64,000 nt of DNA from Erigeron canadensis (GCF_010389155.1 NC_057764.1:13888001-13952000), one strand, 5' to 3'; counted from the first letter of the stretch, positions 29,485 to 40,378 are shown. Notes: generated by a model not told the origin, from the letters alone. A program made the numbers and translations.

Positions 29485-30243
29485 ATGGCCAACCCAGAGA
29501 ATACACAAGGAAACCCTTTAAATACTGGACCTCCACCCATAAATGAAACTGAACAGACTAATGACCATGTTAATAATAATCCACCACCACCACCTCCTAT
29601 TCCTGCTTCTCCACACGTGCATGTGCACTACTCAAACACTCATGTTCCCAAATTCAGTGGGAATGGTGATGAATTTGGAACGTGGAAAGTTAGGATGTTA
29701 TTACATGTTACTGGTATTGAGAGGAATATGCTTAAAATTTTAAATGAAGGACCCTATATTCCTAGAAGTCCTCTCAATCAACTTCTTGATCCAACTGGAG
29801 CAAGATCTGGGAGGGAAAAGAGGGAGGAACATTGGTCTGAAGAGGAAAGGAGACTGGTCAATATTGACACTACCTTAAAAGTCATGATCCTCGAGGCCGT
29901 TCCTGAAGCTCTTGTTCCCACACTAGTGCTTTATCCCAGTGCTAAAAGCATGTGGGATGAATTAGTGAACCAGTATGAAGGTCGTGATGATACTATTGTT
30001 ACCAGGAAAGTGGCTTTAAATGAGAAGTACGAGTCACTTTTTGCCCTACCCAATGAATCATTAACTGGTACCTACACCAGATTTATGTCTCTCATAAACC
30101 AGTTGAGAGGGCTTGGGGTAGAAAAAGACAAGGACATACTTCTTGAAAAATTTTGTGACATACTTCCATCTAAATGGTCTCATATGATCGTGGTCTTGAG
30201 ACAAGGTAAAACCTTGCACTTTCATACTCTGTCAACATTGTAA
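29485..30243 (+). pseudogene. gag: Cop4 gag, N-terminal UBN2-type domain
   Basis: Starts at an ATG 38 bases after the PBS. A Pro/Asn-rich head is followed by the copia gag fold: FGTWKVRMLLHVTGIERNM, then DTTLKVMILEAVP, AKSMWDELVNQYEG, ESLFALPNESLTGTYTRFMS and LLEKFCDILPSKWSHMI. These are the capsid-forming motifs of copia Gag. The frame ends with TAA at 30241-30243 inside the conserved region, and the domain runs on beyond it in a shifted frame. Confidence 0.8.
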
Positions 30244-30429
30244 GGGGCCTTCAGATTTACTGAAGAAAATCAAGCCCAGAGAATTGAGGCAGAAAAAGAT
30301 GCTATTAATCATGCCTCCAGTAGTTCCCCTGTGGTTAGTCATACTGAACCACCATGTGCAACATTAATGTCTTCCGAGAATGTATTTTCGATGAAGAAGA
30401 TGATGTCTGAATTAATGGATTCTTGAGTC

Positions 30430-30744
30430 ATGAATAATATCTCTCCGGATTATGATGAAACTGATAGTGATGATCTGATGGCTATGATGGCTAAAACCTT
30501 TAACCGTTTCAAAGCCAGAGCTAACAGACCCACTGGATACAATACACCCAGTTCTTTCACTGACAAGACCAATCTAACATGCTTTAAGTATGGCAGAAAA
30601 GGTCATTTCATGAAAGAGTGCAAGTCCAATCAGTTTGTCTCTCAATTTGGTCCATCAACTTCTTATAACAAGCCTGATGATAGCTACAGATTAAAATACA
30701 AAAAGCTTAAGACTCAAATTGCTCTCATGTCTGCAAAAAAATAA
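30430..30744 (+). pseudogene. gag: Cop4 gag, zinc-knuckle region
   Basis: An acidic start (DYDETDSDDLMAMMAKTFNR) is followed by the knuckle CFKYGRKGHFMKEC. The second Cys of CCHC is Tyr (TGT to TAT, a G-to-A change), so zinc binding should be lost. The block is preceded by a TGA at 30424-30426. It ends in an A run (30736-30747) with a stop. Confidence 0.75.
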
Positions 30745-30756
30745 AAAAATAAATGC

Positions 30757-31281
30757 ATGGTGGCTAAAGAAGAATGGGTTCCCTCTGATGACTCATTAAT
30801 TGATGATGAAGAGGAAAGAGATTGTTGTTATATGGCTCTAGCTGATGAAGAGCATCTGGTGAAAGAAGATGTCACATCTGGAAGATGGGTGGACATTGTC
30901 ATTAAGAAGGTAATAGATTATGACAAAGAAACTGATCCTGAATTAAAATTGGACATTGCTGAAGCTTTAAACTCTTTTTTAATGTTTGTGGAAACTGTTC
31001 GTTCAGAAATGTCTAATAATTTTGAAACAGATTTTTCTGAAATGGCAAATTTACAATCAAAGTTAAAAGAATTGCAAGATATTAAACTCGCTTTCAAAGC
31101 ACAAGTTTTGGTTACTGAACAACTGGTCCAAGAAAAAGAAGAACTGGAAAATATTTTAACAAAAGAAAAACATGTTATCCAGTCATGGCTTGAGACCAAG
31201 AAACCATATCATGTTGCACGTAACCAGTACCCCTCCCAAAAACGTGCATATCTGGGGGTGATGTCAATGCTGCTACATTAA
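30757..31281 (+). pseudogene. gag: Cop4 gag, coiled-coil region
   Basis: Follows the knuckle after an A-rich stretch. An acidic part (DDSLIDDEEERDCC) precedes a long coil (about residues 80-150, with LKELQDIKLAFKAQ and EKEELENILTKEK). This matches the coiled-coil tail of Cop1 and Cop3 Gag and is a Sirevirus trait. It ends in TAA at 31281 after a frameshift near the end. Confidence 0.6.
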
Positions 31282-31591
31282 TACCTGTTGTTGACCGATT
31301 GCCTGAAGTGTTAAAACCTAGCACTATTTATGATGAACCAACAACACCCAAAACTTGTATTATTCCTCCTGTTCAATTGTCTGAGGTTAAGACTGGAGCT
31401 CCCCAGATGAACACTCCAGTCAAGAAGGTTAAGCAGAATAAACCTTTGCCTCAATCATCTTCTAAAGAACCCTAGGTTCAGAAAAAGAAGAACGTTGTTC
31501 CTCCACCTAAGCCAAAAGTACAGTCATCTGGAAAGGCTATGGTGTCATCTGAAGAAACTTTTTGTTAAGGCTGTAGAGTCAGTTTCAACTA

Positions 31592-31870
31592 ATGGCTCGT
31601 CAAGTTCAAAGTTGCAATGCAAGAATTAACAATTTTGAGGGTACTTTATCTGGCCCTAAACAAAATACAAAACCTTTTTCCAAGAAAGAAAAATCGAGCA
31701 GCACACCTGTTGATAAGAAAAAGAAAAACGTTTCTAAACTATCAGTTCCAGTGGTGTTTACTGAGAAACTCACTATTTTTGAAAGTGAAATCAACCAGAT
31801 ACCAGCCGGGATCCATCCTTGTGGATCCAGAGAACCCATCAGTCGATGGGTTCGCAAACCTTTAAACTAA
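31592..31870 (+). pseudogene. gag: Cop4 gag, C-terminal end
   Basis: A Lys/Ser-rich segment ending in PISRWVRKPLN and TAA at 31868-31870. The Cop3 gag ends comparably in GWVPKMN plus stop, so this is the conserved Gag end just before pol. 31282-31591 contains further gag-like sequence without a usable frame. Confidence 0.55.
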
Positions 31871-31877
31871 TAATCTG

Positions 31878-32120
31878 GTGGATGTGCAGGGCGATCGAAA
31901 GAAATATATTTGGTATCTTAACAGCGTTGCTGGAAGGACAATGACCGGATGTAAGACCCTGCTAGAGGAGTTCGTAGTTTCAGACGGACCCTCTATTACT
32001 TTTGGAAATGATGGTTCTGGAAAGACTGAGGGATATGGTGTTCTGAATAATGGTCAAGTCAAATTCAGACGGGTGGCTTATGTATATGGTTTGAAATATA
32101 ACCTCATAAGTGTGAGCTAG
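31878..32120 (+). pseudogene. pol: Cop4 pol: inactive protease
   Basis: The reading opens after GTGCAG. WYLNSVAGRTMTG stands where the active protease has WYVDSGCSRHMTG, so the catalytic Asp is Asn and DSG is lost. It is followed by FGNDGSGKTEGYG, KFRRVAYVYGLKYNLIS, then TAG at 32118-32120. With the Asp gone this protease could not cut a polyprotein. Confidence 0.8.
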
Positions 32121-32342
32121 TTATGTGATGATGGCTACCAGGTGTTATTTAACATCTCTCAGGGCATTGTATTTAATAAGGATTGGAAGGTAGTACTGAT
32201 TGCTCCCAGAAAAGGGAATGTGTACGTGATGGATATGGAAAGCTCTCCTTCAGAGCAGTGTTTCTATACCAAAGCTGATGAAGACACAAACTGGCTATGG
32301 CATTAAAGGTTATCCCATTTAAATTTCAAAAATATTAACAAA

Positions 32343-32780
32343 TTGTCCAGAAAACAACTTGCAGGTGGGATACTTTCTGTCTCCTTCAAAAAGGAAAGGC
32401 CATGTCCAGGATGTGAGATGGGTAAGCAGAAACGCACCTGTTTCAAGATGAAACAGAATTTTAGCATATCTGAACCTCTTCATATGCTTCATATGGACCT
32501 TTTTGGTCCAGTGAATGTTCAGACTCGTGCTGGTAAGAAATATACCCTGGTAGTTGTTGATGAATACTCCAGATATTGTTGGGTAATATTTCTTACGTCA
32601 AAGAATGAAACTGCTGCTGAAGTCATTGCTCTTATCAAGCAAATTGAACTCAAATATAAGCGAAAGGTGTGTCAGTTAAGAAGTGATAATGGAACAGAAT
32701 TCCAGAATGCAACTCTGGAGAAATTCTGCACTGACACTGGCATCTCCCAAAATTTCTCATCAGAACACACTCCAGAGTAG
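32343..32780 (+). pseudogene. pol: Cop4 pol: pre-integrase and integrase core
   Basis: The pre-integrase block runs from 32121, with a damaged HRRLSH-like motif (TAA where Arg is expected, near 32306) and CPGCEMGKQ. The integrase core follows: HMDLFGPV, LVVVDEYSRYCWV and QLRSDNGTEF. It ends at TAG (32778-32780), which replaces the first Gln of QQNG in relatives, a C-to-T change. Confidence 0.82.
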
Positions 32781-33338
32781 AATGGAGTTGTAGAAAAAAA
32801 GAACAGAACGCTGATAGAAGCTGCCAGGAGTATGCTTGCTGAATCTGGTCTTCCTAAAATGTACTGGGCTGAAGCAATTGCAATTGCTTGCCATACTCAG
32901 AATCGCTCAGTATATGTGAAGAGACACAAGAAGACATCCTATGAAATATTAAGAAATAGAAAACCAAATATTGGTTATTTTCACGTTTTTGGATGTCTTG
33001 TATACATCCTGAACGACTCCAGTCAGTTAGGTAAATTTGATGCCAAAGCTGATGAAGGATATTTCTTAGGATATTCAGCCATTCGCAAAGCCTTCAGAGT
33101 CTATAACAAGAGACTAGAAAAGGTCCAGGAGTCAATTCATGTCACATTTGATGAGTCAAATGAAGCAATCAATAAAAAGCCAACCCTTAATTCTCCCCAG
33201 AAAGTCCAATTATCTTTGGTGAATCTGATCCTATCAACTACAATAAAGATTCATCTGAAGATGTTTCCAGTCATCTTGACTTGGAACCAGTGCAAATCGA
33301 AAAACCTCCCAGTAATACTTCATTTTATCCTTCAATAA
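32781..33338 (+). pseudogene. pol: Cop4 pol: integrase end
   Basis: In phase after the TAG: NGVVEKKNRTLIEAARSML (catalytic Glu), YWAEAIAIACHTQNRS, KTSYEILRNRKP, FHVFGCLVYILND, KADEGYFLGYS and FRVYNKRLEKVQES. The integrase is intact apart from the stop. After about 33190 the frame becomes linker sequence and shifts. Confidence 0.82.
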
Positions 33339-33432
33339 GTTTCAAACTACCTCTAAACTTGTTATTGGATTAGATGTTCGTATTACACCACCAGTATCAT
33401 ATTCAATTGATTTTGAGCTAGTAATTCAAGAA

Positions 33433-34032
33433 ATGCCTTTAAATGAAGCATTTCATGATGCAAATCGTGATCTTATAGATTCTGATGAAGATGCCGAAGT
33501 TGTCTGGCAAGATCCCATTCCAGAAAATCAATTGAATTCTTGCACTGATATTGTTGTCAGAAACAATCCTGGGCAATACTCTAAGTGGACAAAAGCTCAC
33601 CCAATCAACCAGATTATCGGTGACTCCAGTAGAGGGGTTCAGACAAGAAGTGCCTCCAGTGAACAATGTTTATATGTCAGCTTCTTATCACTGATTGAAC
33701 TGAAGAAGATTGACGAAGCAATGGAAGATCCAAGCTGGGTGATTGCTATGCAAGAAGAGCTTCACCAGTTTGAACGAAACAAAGTTTGGAATCTGGTTCC
33801 TCCTCCTATTGGCAAGAAAGAACCAATTGGAACCAGATGGGTCTTCAAGAATAAGGTTGATGAAGATGGTCATGTGATCAGAAATAAGGCCAGATTGGTG
33901 GCACATGGGTACGTTCAGACAGAAATCCACTTTATTCCCACTGACAAACAACTTGCTGACATATTTACAAAACCTTTGGATGAGAAAACTTTTCAAAATC
34001 TTGTTAGTGAGTTGGGAATGTTGAACCCTTAA
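33433..34032 (+). pseudogene. pol: Cop4 pol: RT start fused in frame to RNase H end
   Basis: The linker SKWTKAHPINQIIGD and VQTRSA is followed by the RT start: DPSWVIAMQEELHQFERNKVWNLVPPP, IGTRWVFKNK and KARLVAHGYVQ. The reading then passes without a break into TEIHFIPTDKQLADIFTKPLDE, the end of RNase H, and stops after LGMLNP. Roughly 1.2 kb (the RT palm with YVDD and most of RNase H) is missing, judged by Cop3. The frame is open across the join, at about 33920. Confidence 0.85.
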
Positions 34033-34048
34033 TCTGGAACCTTGTTAT

Positions 34049-34365
34049 GAACGCCTTTGTGACACTGGCAGGGTTCTTTGATTCCAGATTTATTAATCTA
34101 TACCAGTAAAGCTATCGAACGCCTTTGTGATACTATCATTGCATTGATAGATTTATGGATCACCATTCCAAGGGGAAAGACTCAGACCACATTTTTTTAT
34201 ATATCTAAGTTTTAAGGGAATTTATTAATTTATTTTCTCACTGGACAAATTTTTCTGGAAAATGTTTCTAGTACCTTGTAAATGTGTCCCTCTCATTAAT
34301 ACTGGATAAGTTGATGTGCATGTTTGAAGTGACTTCAGTCCCTTTGTAAATGTGTCCCTCTCATT
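34049..34365 (+). repeat. Duplicated motifs in the Cop4 pol-aORF spacer
   Basis: GAACGCCTTTGTGA at 34049 and 34117, the same core as in Cop1 (14145 and 14246), here followed by CACT or TACT. Further on, TTGTAAATGTGTCCCTCTCA is repeated at about 34275 and 34344. The rest of the spacer up to 34906 is AT-rich and non-coding, with a possible TATA box (CTATAAAT, 34731-34738) upstream of the aORF. Confidence 0.75.
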
Positions 34366-34906
34366 TGTTTATATTACTTGGCCTAATCCACCAGTGAAAC
34401 TGAAGTGTCCAGTCAACCTCCAGATGCATTAAAATGAGTCTATATGTGTCAAATCATTATATTTCTTAATACTTGATGCTAGTGCATGCCAACCTTACAA
34501 TTTTTCATCTGGACAGTTACTGTTCAACTTACGTGGCATAACTTTTTCAACTTAAATGATGGTTTTGTTACCTTGGGAAGACCAAAAGTGCAAGTTGGTA
34601 ATTTTTTTGTGGGCTGTCAACTGTCATACATTTATGTGTGATGGGAATCATTAAATGCGGATGTCAAAACCGATCAAAATTGTTTTGAAAATTTTCAAAC
34701 TTATCGTTTTGAATTCCATTTTCTCTTTCCTCTATAAATACCCATATTTACCTTCACTTTCAGTTTTATCTCGAAAATCATTTAGTCCCAAATCTTCAAA
34801 TTCCTACATTTATTTCATTCTTCATTTACTCTCCAATCATCATCTCTCTTCTTAAATTTCTTTTATCAATCTTTAATTCCTTCAGTTTCATCTTCATATA
34901 TCTCAA

Positions 34907-35769
34907 ATGGCTCCCAAACCTTTTCCTAAAAATCTTCTAGCTGTTAATTATGCTCCTGCTGATAATGTTAAAAAGGCAAATCACATCTCTCTTTCTGCTG
35001 ATGCCATCAGAATAAATATGAACAATTGGATGGCCAAACTCTCAACAAATCATTCGGCAACTTCTATCATTGGAAGGTTAAATACCTTTTTCTTGAGCAG
35101 TCCACCTTAAATCCAGGCAAAATGTATCACGATTATCTTTGTGAATTTTGGTATACTGCAGTGTATGTGGAAAGTGATGAATCCATCCACTACACACTAA
35201 AACAAGGCACCAAAAGCTTCACAATTACTTTTGATTCCCTTAAAAATGCCCTGAGGATGAACTATTTTGATGAAAATGAAATGCCCATTGAAATTCCCTC
35301 TGGGATCAATACCAGGGAAGTGTGCAGGTTGATGGGGCACACTGAAATTGTGGATGAGAATGGTCAGCTGCTCAGGAAGGGCACTGTATATATGAGCAGG
35401 CTGACAGATTCATGGAGATATTTCTTCACTCATCTTGTTGAGTACTTGGGTGGCTGTTCTGGAGGTTTAGACCAGATAAACCAGACACAGCTCCAGATTG
35501 CCTACTGTTTATGGCATGGGTATAGGGTGGACTTTGCCCAAATTTTCTTTAATGATCTGGTGGACAGATTGAAGGTCAAGAGCAGGAAAGCCTTCATTCC
35601 CTTCATTCGATTTTTGTCCATTCTATTCAAAAGGGCCTTGAAAAATGAGTACTCTGTAAATACAACTCATTTTTCTTTATGTGAATATCTGAGGGACCTC
35701 AACCAGTTGACCTCATCTTCTACTGAGGTCGACATTCCATCGGTGATGCTATATCAATTCAGAATTTAA
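34907..35769 (+). pseudogene. Cop4 aORF, N-terminal conserved domain
   Basis: ATG at 34907 after a T-rich leader. The first frame runs to about 35050, the rest is read from the frame that opens at 35026, so one indel lies in the overlap. Motifs as in the other aORFs: YHDYLCEFWYTAVYV, FTITFDSLKNALRM, a RLMGHTE box, WRYFFTHLVEYLGGCSGGLDQI, RVDFAQIFFNDLVDRL and FIPFIRFLSILFKRAL. The domain is complete and clean from 35060 to 35760. No transmembrane segment. Function unknown. Confidence 0.65.
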
Positions 35770-36520
35770 GAAGAGGCAAATGCATCATCACCAGATGAAG
35801 AGGTTGCTGGTGAGCCTCAAAACAATGAAGAAATATCTGAAGTTGTTACTGCTGAAAGGGTGCAACCTATTTCCCAGATAGCCCCTGATCCTCAGCAGAA
35901 TGCTTAAAATATTGTTGAAATTCCACCTAATCCCACCAGGCTAAGGAACAGAACTCGTCGTCTTAGGAGAGACGGGGTTTTGGTATCATCTCTTCCAGAA
36001 TCCTCTCATCTGGATTCTGGAGATCTAGTTCGGGAGATTGCCCCAGCAACCACTTCCTCAGTACCAGTAGAAGGAAGTGATGAAGAAGAAAGAGGGTCTG
36101 GCTCACCTCTTGTCATACCAGTCTCAACTGCTGGAAGTGCGGACATCATGGCTGCTGATGGGTCCGTGATAGTTGAAGAGGTTGAGGGGAAACGGGATGT
36201 ACAGACTGAAGGAGAGAATCTGGAGCAAGGGGCTCAGATTGATTTAAATGTAGGGGTGGAGAATGTACAAGTAGAGGACTAGGCAGGTGGAACTGGTCCA
36301 GATTGGGATATGGTTGATTCTCCACTGTCTGAAGACAATGATTTTGATGTAAATATGAGTTTTCTGGGAGAAGAAGAAGTTGATCGCACCATCCATTCTG
36401 TCTCCCAGTCAATTGTTTCTGATATGCCTCCTCCACCCCCAGAAAATACACCAACACCTCTTCCAGAACAAATATCAATTCCAACAACTTTTGAATCACC
36501 AATTGCACCATAAATTCAAC
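35770..36520 (+). pseudogene. Cop4 aORF, acidic hinge
   Basis: Polar, Glu/Ser/Pro-rich sequence in phase blocks (35980-36282 and 36310-36513), broken by stops at 35769, near 35907 and at 36282. It contains a basic RLRNRTRRLRRDG cluster near 35940 and a Pro run after 36425. It matches the hinge between N-domain and coiled coil in the Cop1 and Cop3 aORFs. No domain is recognised. Confidence 0.45.
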
Positions 36521-36653
36521 CATCTCAAACTTCTGAACCACTGGCAGTCACCCAACCAACCGAAAATATCACAAGGGTGTTGCCAGAATCACCAATCCTT
36601 CCAGTGGTCTCTCCTCTTCTTCTTCAACCGAGGTTCAAGGCCTTTTTGATAAG

Positions 36654-37020
36654 GTGGCGGACCTGGAGAGATCACTTCAGGCTTTTTCTCAGGTTATTTC
36701 TGACTTCAAATCTCTAATTTCTAACAATCTTAAGTCAGAAATGAACATATTTGCTGGAAATGAGAAGATAGTCTTTGAGAAGCTGGATGAACTTGTCGTA
36801 GCAACAAATAAAAACTCTGAATCTATAGAAGTTGCAGTCCAGGGAATCAAGGAAGATATGGTGACATCTGTTCAGACTGCCATTAAAGTTGAAGTTGCTC
36901 AACCTCTGGCAAGTCTGACTGGTGAGGTTCAAAATTTGACCACCAGAATAAGCTCTCTAGAGAGCAGGCCAACCCTGGAGAAAAACTCTATTGTCAGCAC
37001 CCTCAGTGATGAAGTTGTTC
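36654..37020 (+). pseudogene. Cop4 aORF, coiled coil
   Basis: LERSLQAFSQVISDFKSLIS starts a coil of about 120 residues with regular hydrophobic spacing, including KLDELVVATNKNSES and VQNLTTRISSLESRP. It is cut at 37020 by a solo LTR. Trimeric or dimeric assembly is an inference from the heptads. Confidence 0.6.
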
Positions 37021-37590
37021 TGTTAGAGCACATAAAGTGCACAATTTGTTGTCCGATGCAATAATTCTAAAAGGCTGAGAAATTCGTACAATTATGCTTA
37101 CGAAGTTTAAGTTCGTAAGAACTATTAACTTCGTACATATATGTCTTACGAAGATTAAGTTCGTAAGAACTATTAAGTTAGTAAGGCCCAGCCCGTTTGT
37201 ATGAATTTGACAGCCCAGTCCGTTTGTTCAGCCTATAAATATAAGTCTTAGGTCACGAATTTAGGTTGATGATTTAGTTGCAACATAGAGTCATTCACTA
37301 GGTTCTCGAGGTAGAGATCTATACCTCGAGATACCGCCCAAACTATCACGATTCCTCTCAATGATTGTAATCCGTAATCATTGTAGATGTTGTTCATACG
37401 GATTCATCTTGTAATCATATGATTAATGATAGTATTTTTGTGTTTATCTCCTGTTCTTATTATCTTTGTGTGTGTTTATCATGATAATCATTAATTAACC
37501 CTAAAGACGATCATAGACGGATTCCGCACATCTATGATTGTTAGATCTCGTGTTAATCGATCCGGGAACGTGCTGAAACACGTTTTCACA
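37021..37590 (+). mobile_element. Solo LTR in the Cop4 aORF (TSD TGTTC)
   Basis: 570 bp, TGTTAGAG...TTCACA, flanked by TGTTC at 37016-37020 and 37591-37595. It contains the TATA-like TATAAATATAA near 37223 and no coding sequence. It has the look of an LTR left after recombination between two LTRs. Its 3' region shares GGATTCCGCAC with the Cop2 3' LTR (near 53566), so it may be a relative of that family. Confidence 0.85.
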
Positions 37591-37595
37591 TGTTC

Positions 37596-38148
37596 GAAAG
37601 TTCAGGGGGGATATGCTGAAGAAATCACTGAGGAGGTGTCTGAAACTCTCCCTAGAAATCTTCGTGATAGGTTGTTGCCTGAAGTAATGAAGATGATTGA
37701 CACCCAGTTGCCTCACCATTTTCCTCATGATCTTGAAATTATTAAAAAGGAAGTGATGCAATTGAGGAAAACTCTGAATAATATTGCTCCAGTGTCTGGT
37801 CGAACCTTTGATTTTGCTGACAGACATAAGTTGGACCAGGTGTGGAATCATCTTCAAACTGGAGATGCTTTCAAGGGGGAAAGTTATGGAACACAAAAGG
37901 TTGGTGACCTTCAAAAGAAGATTGAAGTCTGGAAGAAGGTGATTGGAAAAGATGTCACAGGTACTGAAGCCAGTGGACAAGTTGAAGAAGAGGCTGCTGG
38001 TACTGATGCCAGTGAGCCAGTGTTTGAAGAGTTCCCAAACATCCCAACCACAATGAAAAAGATCAAGAGAAAGCATGTGGTGTCTGGTGAACCAACAACA
38101 GAAGAGGAATATGTTTCTGCTGATGAGGCCAAGGCAAAAAGATGGTAG
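37596..38148 (+). pseudogene. Cop4 aORF, region after the solo LTR
   Basis: Open from the end of the solo LTR to TAG at 38146-38148: EEITEEVSETLPRN, LLPEVMKMIDTQLPHHFP, a coil with EIIKKEVMQLRKTLNNI, and KMIKRK-like basic residues near the end. Joining with 36654-37020 across one TSD copy gives a shift of one base, located in a G run (37604-37609). No known domain. Confidence 0.5.
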
Positions 38149-38259
38149 CAAGAGTGCATCTTAATTGAAATTTTTAAGAAGAATCTAAAGGATGACTTGA
38201 TTGCCCACCAGTTAGATATGGCCAGGCATGGGACTTTGGATTCTTAAAACGCTGGCAGG

Positions 38260-38999
38260 TTGGGCGTACAACTTGAAGTATATAAAAAGATGAAGGATGA
38301 TCCCAGGCTTAAGAAATGTCTGGATGCCTTGGATGATGTCTATATTCGATCCATGTATGCTCAGGATGAACAAGTCTATGATTCTGAAATCTATGGTGTG
38401 AGCATACTGGATCTCCAACAACAAGTAAGGAGTAATGCTACTGCTCTGGAGCATGAATATAGAAAGAAGATCAAGGGTTTGCCAAAGGCACCAGCCAGAA
38501 AATCCAAAGTTGCCAGAGATGCAGATCTTAGCACCTTCATTCCCTTGAACACTACAGAAAGAATCAATAAAGAAAAATTTTAACAAGCTGCTGAACAGAG
38601 AATGGTGTCCAGGGAAGTGGATGAGATGGTAAAAAGGGCTCAGACAAAAGAAAAGTATGAACATTTGTCACAATTTAGAGCTGATGTCCAATCTATACTG
38701 GGTGCTGAGATCCATCAGGTAGAAAACCATGATAACTTCTCAAAGTTCCATGTCAAACTCTTCAGAGAAGGGAACTTTACTGATGAAAGAAAAGACACGT
38801 CAATCAGGGCATTCTGATGGTCAGAACTTAGAGAGATTGGCCTTTCCTTCTGGGGTAAAGATGTTTCCCAGGACGTTAAGTATTTCATGAAGAGGATTGG
38901 CAAGGAATGGATTAGGAAGGAACTAATGGAGATGGAGCTGGGCTTAAGGACTACTCTTACTACTTCATCATCTCGAGGTGTAAAGAGGAAGGCCACATA
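38260..38999 (+). pseudogene. Cop4 aORF, C-terminal region
   Basis: Frames 38260-38583 (KMKDDPRLKKCLDALDDVYI, SILDLQQQVRSN) and 38602-38817 (EVDEMVKRAQTKEKYEHLSQ), then about 60 codons in another phase up to TAA at 38998-39000. Rich in Lys and Asp. It precedes the PPT by about 300 bases of non-coding sequence. Function unknown. Confidence 0.45.
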
Positions 39000-39293
39000 A
39001 GAGCCATCTGGACATGCTGAAAAAAAATAGGCCTGAATCTGATATTGTACTTGTATTTTTTTATGTTGATAAAATTGTAACTTTCCTCCAGTTGATGTCT
39101 GTAAATATAAGTTGCAATTCATATTTTTCACAAGTACTTATCCAGATTAAGTCTAGAAATTAAATTGTATAAACTGGGAACACTAATGATCTATAAAGTG
39201 GCTCTCCAGTAATTCAAATTAGACTTAGTCAAAAATTTTCAAGCACAAACTTGTATAGATAAAATCTTGAAAATCCTTGCATAATTTCTAATC

Positions 39294-39307
39294 AAATAGG
39301 GGGAATT
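39294..39307 (+). promoter_or_regulatory. Cop4 polypurine tract
   Basis: AAATAGGGGGAATT directly before the TGTTAGG start of the 3' LTR. Confidence 0.88.
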
Positions 39308-40287
39308 TGTTAGGTCCAGATTTACTGGACTCGCTCCAGACGTGATTACTGGAGCCCTCCGAAGATTTGTCCATAAATTATGTAAAGACCAGTGAACAAC
39401 TTACTTCTACAGGAGGATTCCACCAGATTTGTTCAATGGACTTCACTCCAGTCAAGATCTTTCCACTGAAGAACATTAACACTATAATCGAAGACTGAAG
39501 TCTGAAGAAAGAAGTCTGACAAATAGCGGAGCTCACTGAAAGACTTACCAGATCTCCTGACTGGAGTCCTTGTCAGTGTTCTAGACCTTACAAGTCTGAA
39601 CACTGATTACGAGGAATTGACTTTATGCCTTTACATGCCTTTACCCGAACAATCCATTTGTCCTTTGTTAAAAGCCTTACACGCATGTAAAAGGTGGTTG
39701 GTTAATTAGAAGACAAGTCACTATCATGTGACTTTATTCTTGTACTTTAATCAATGCATTTAAGGAATTAAAGTAATTTCCTTAAATGCATGTAACCATA
39801 TTTGTACGGCAAAAAGAATATTATATTTATTCTTTTTGCCTATAAATACCAAGTCACTTTCTCGTCCAAATTACATACTTTTGCAATTTGGTGCCTTTGC
39901 TCAAATACTCTCGATCTAAACAGTTATACTTCACAACTTTAAGTATTTCGATCAAGGAGTTTATTTAGCAAAATTAGATCACTTGTAATTCATAGGTTGT
40001 TTAGATACTTACTTTGTAATATCTTGTTCCGCAACAACCTTGTATTTTATTTAACATTAATAAATAAAATACACTTGAAAATTACATAGTGTCTCACCAT
40101 TTACTTTACTTGCTTATCTTTATATTGCTTAAGTACGTATTACTTTATATATTCTTGCATTTATATGTATTGTAATACTAGTCCAATCTAGTGCTTACTT
40201 GACGTTTCATACTAGTCCTATCTAGTGTTTACTTGACTTGTTGTATTCTACACTTATGGGTTAAACCATCGAGTGAGGGACTTTACA
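39308..40287 (+). repeat. Cop4 3' LTR
   Basis: 980 bp, nearly identical to 28448-29432; by-eye comparison shows about 20 substitutions and three small indels. It is followed by TTTTC (40288-40292), the second TSD copy. Confidence 0.92.
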
Positions 40288-40378
40288 TTTTCAATCTGAT
40301 AACAACTTTTTACAAGAAAACTGATTTTATATACATGAAGCATTACAAATAGGAGTAAAAAAAATTTCCAAATCAAAT

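Larger units (their letters stand above)
28448..40287 (+). mobile_element. Cop4: Sirevirus-like copia element lacking RT, with aORF
   Basis: 11,840 bp with LTRs at 28448-29432 and 39308-40287, PBS, PPT and TSD TTTTC. Internal order: gag, PR, INT, RT start fused to RNase H end, spacer, aORF (split by a solo LTR at 37021). The RT core is deleted. By eye the LTRs differ at about 20 of 980 positions, so the insertion is fairly recent (under about 1 million years if the rate often used for grass LTRs applies). It must have moved with RT from another element, or lost its RT after insertion. Confidence 0.92.
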
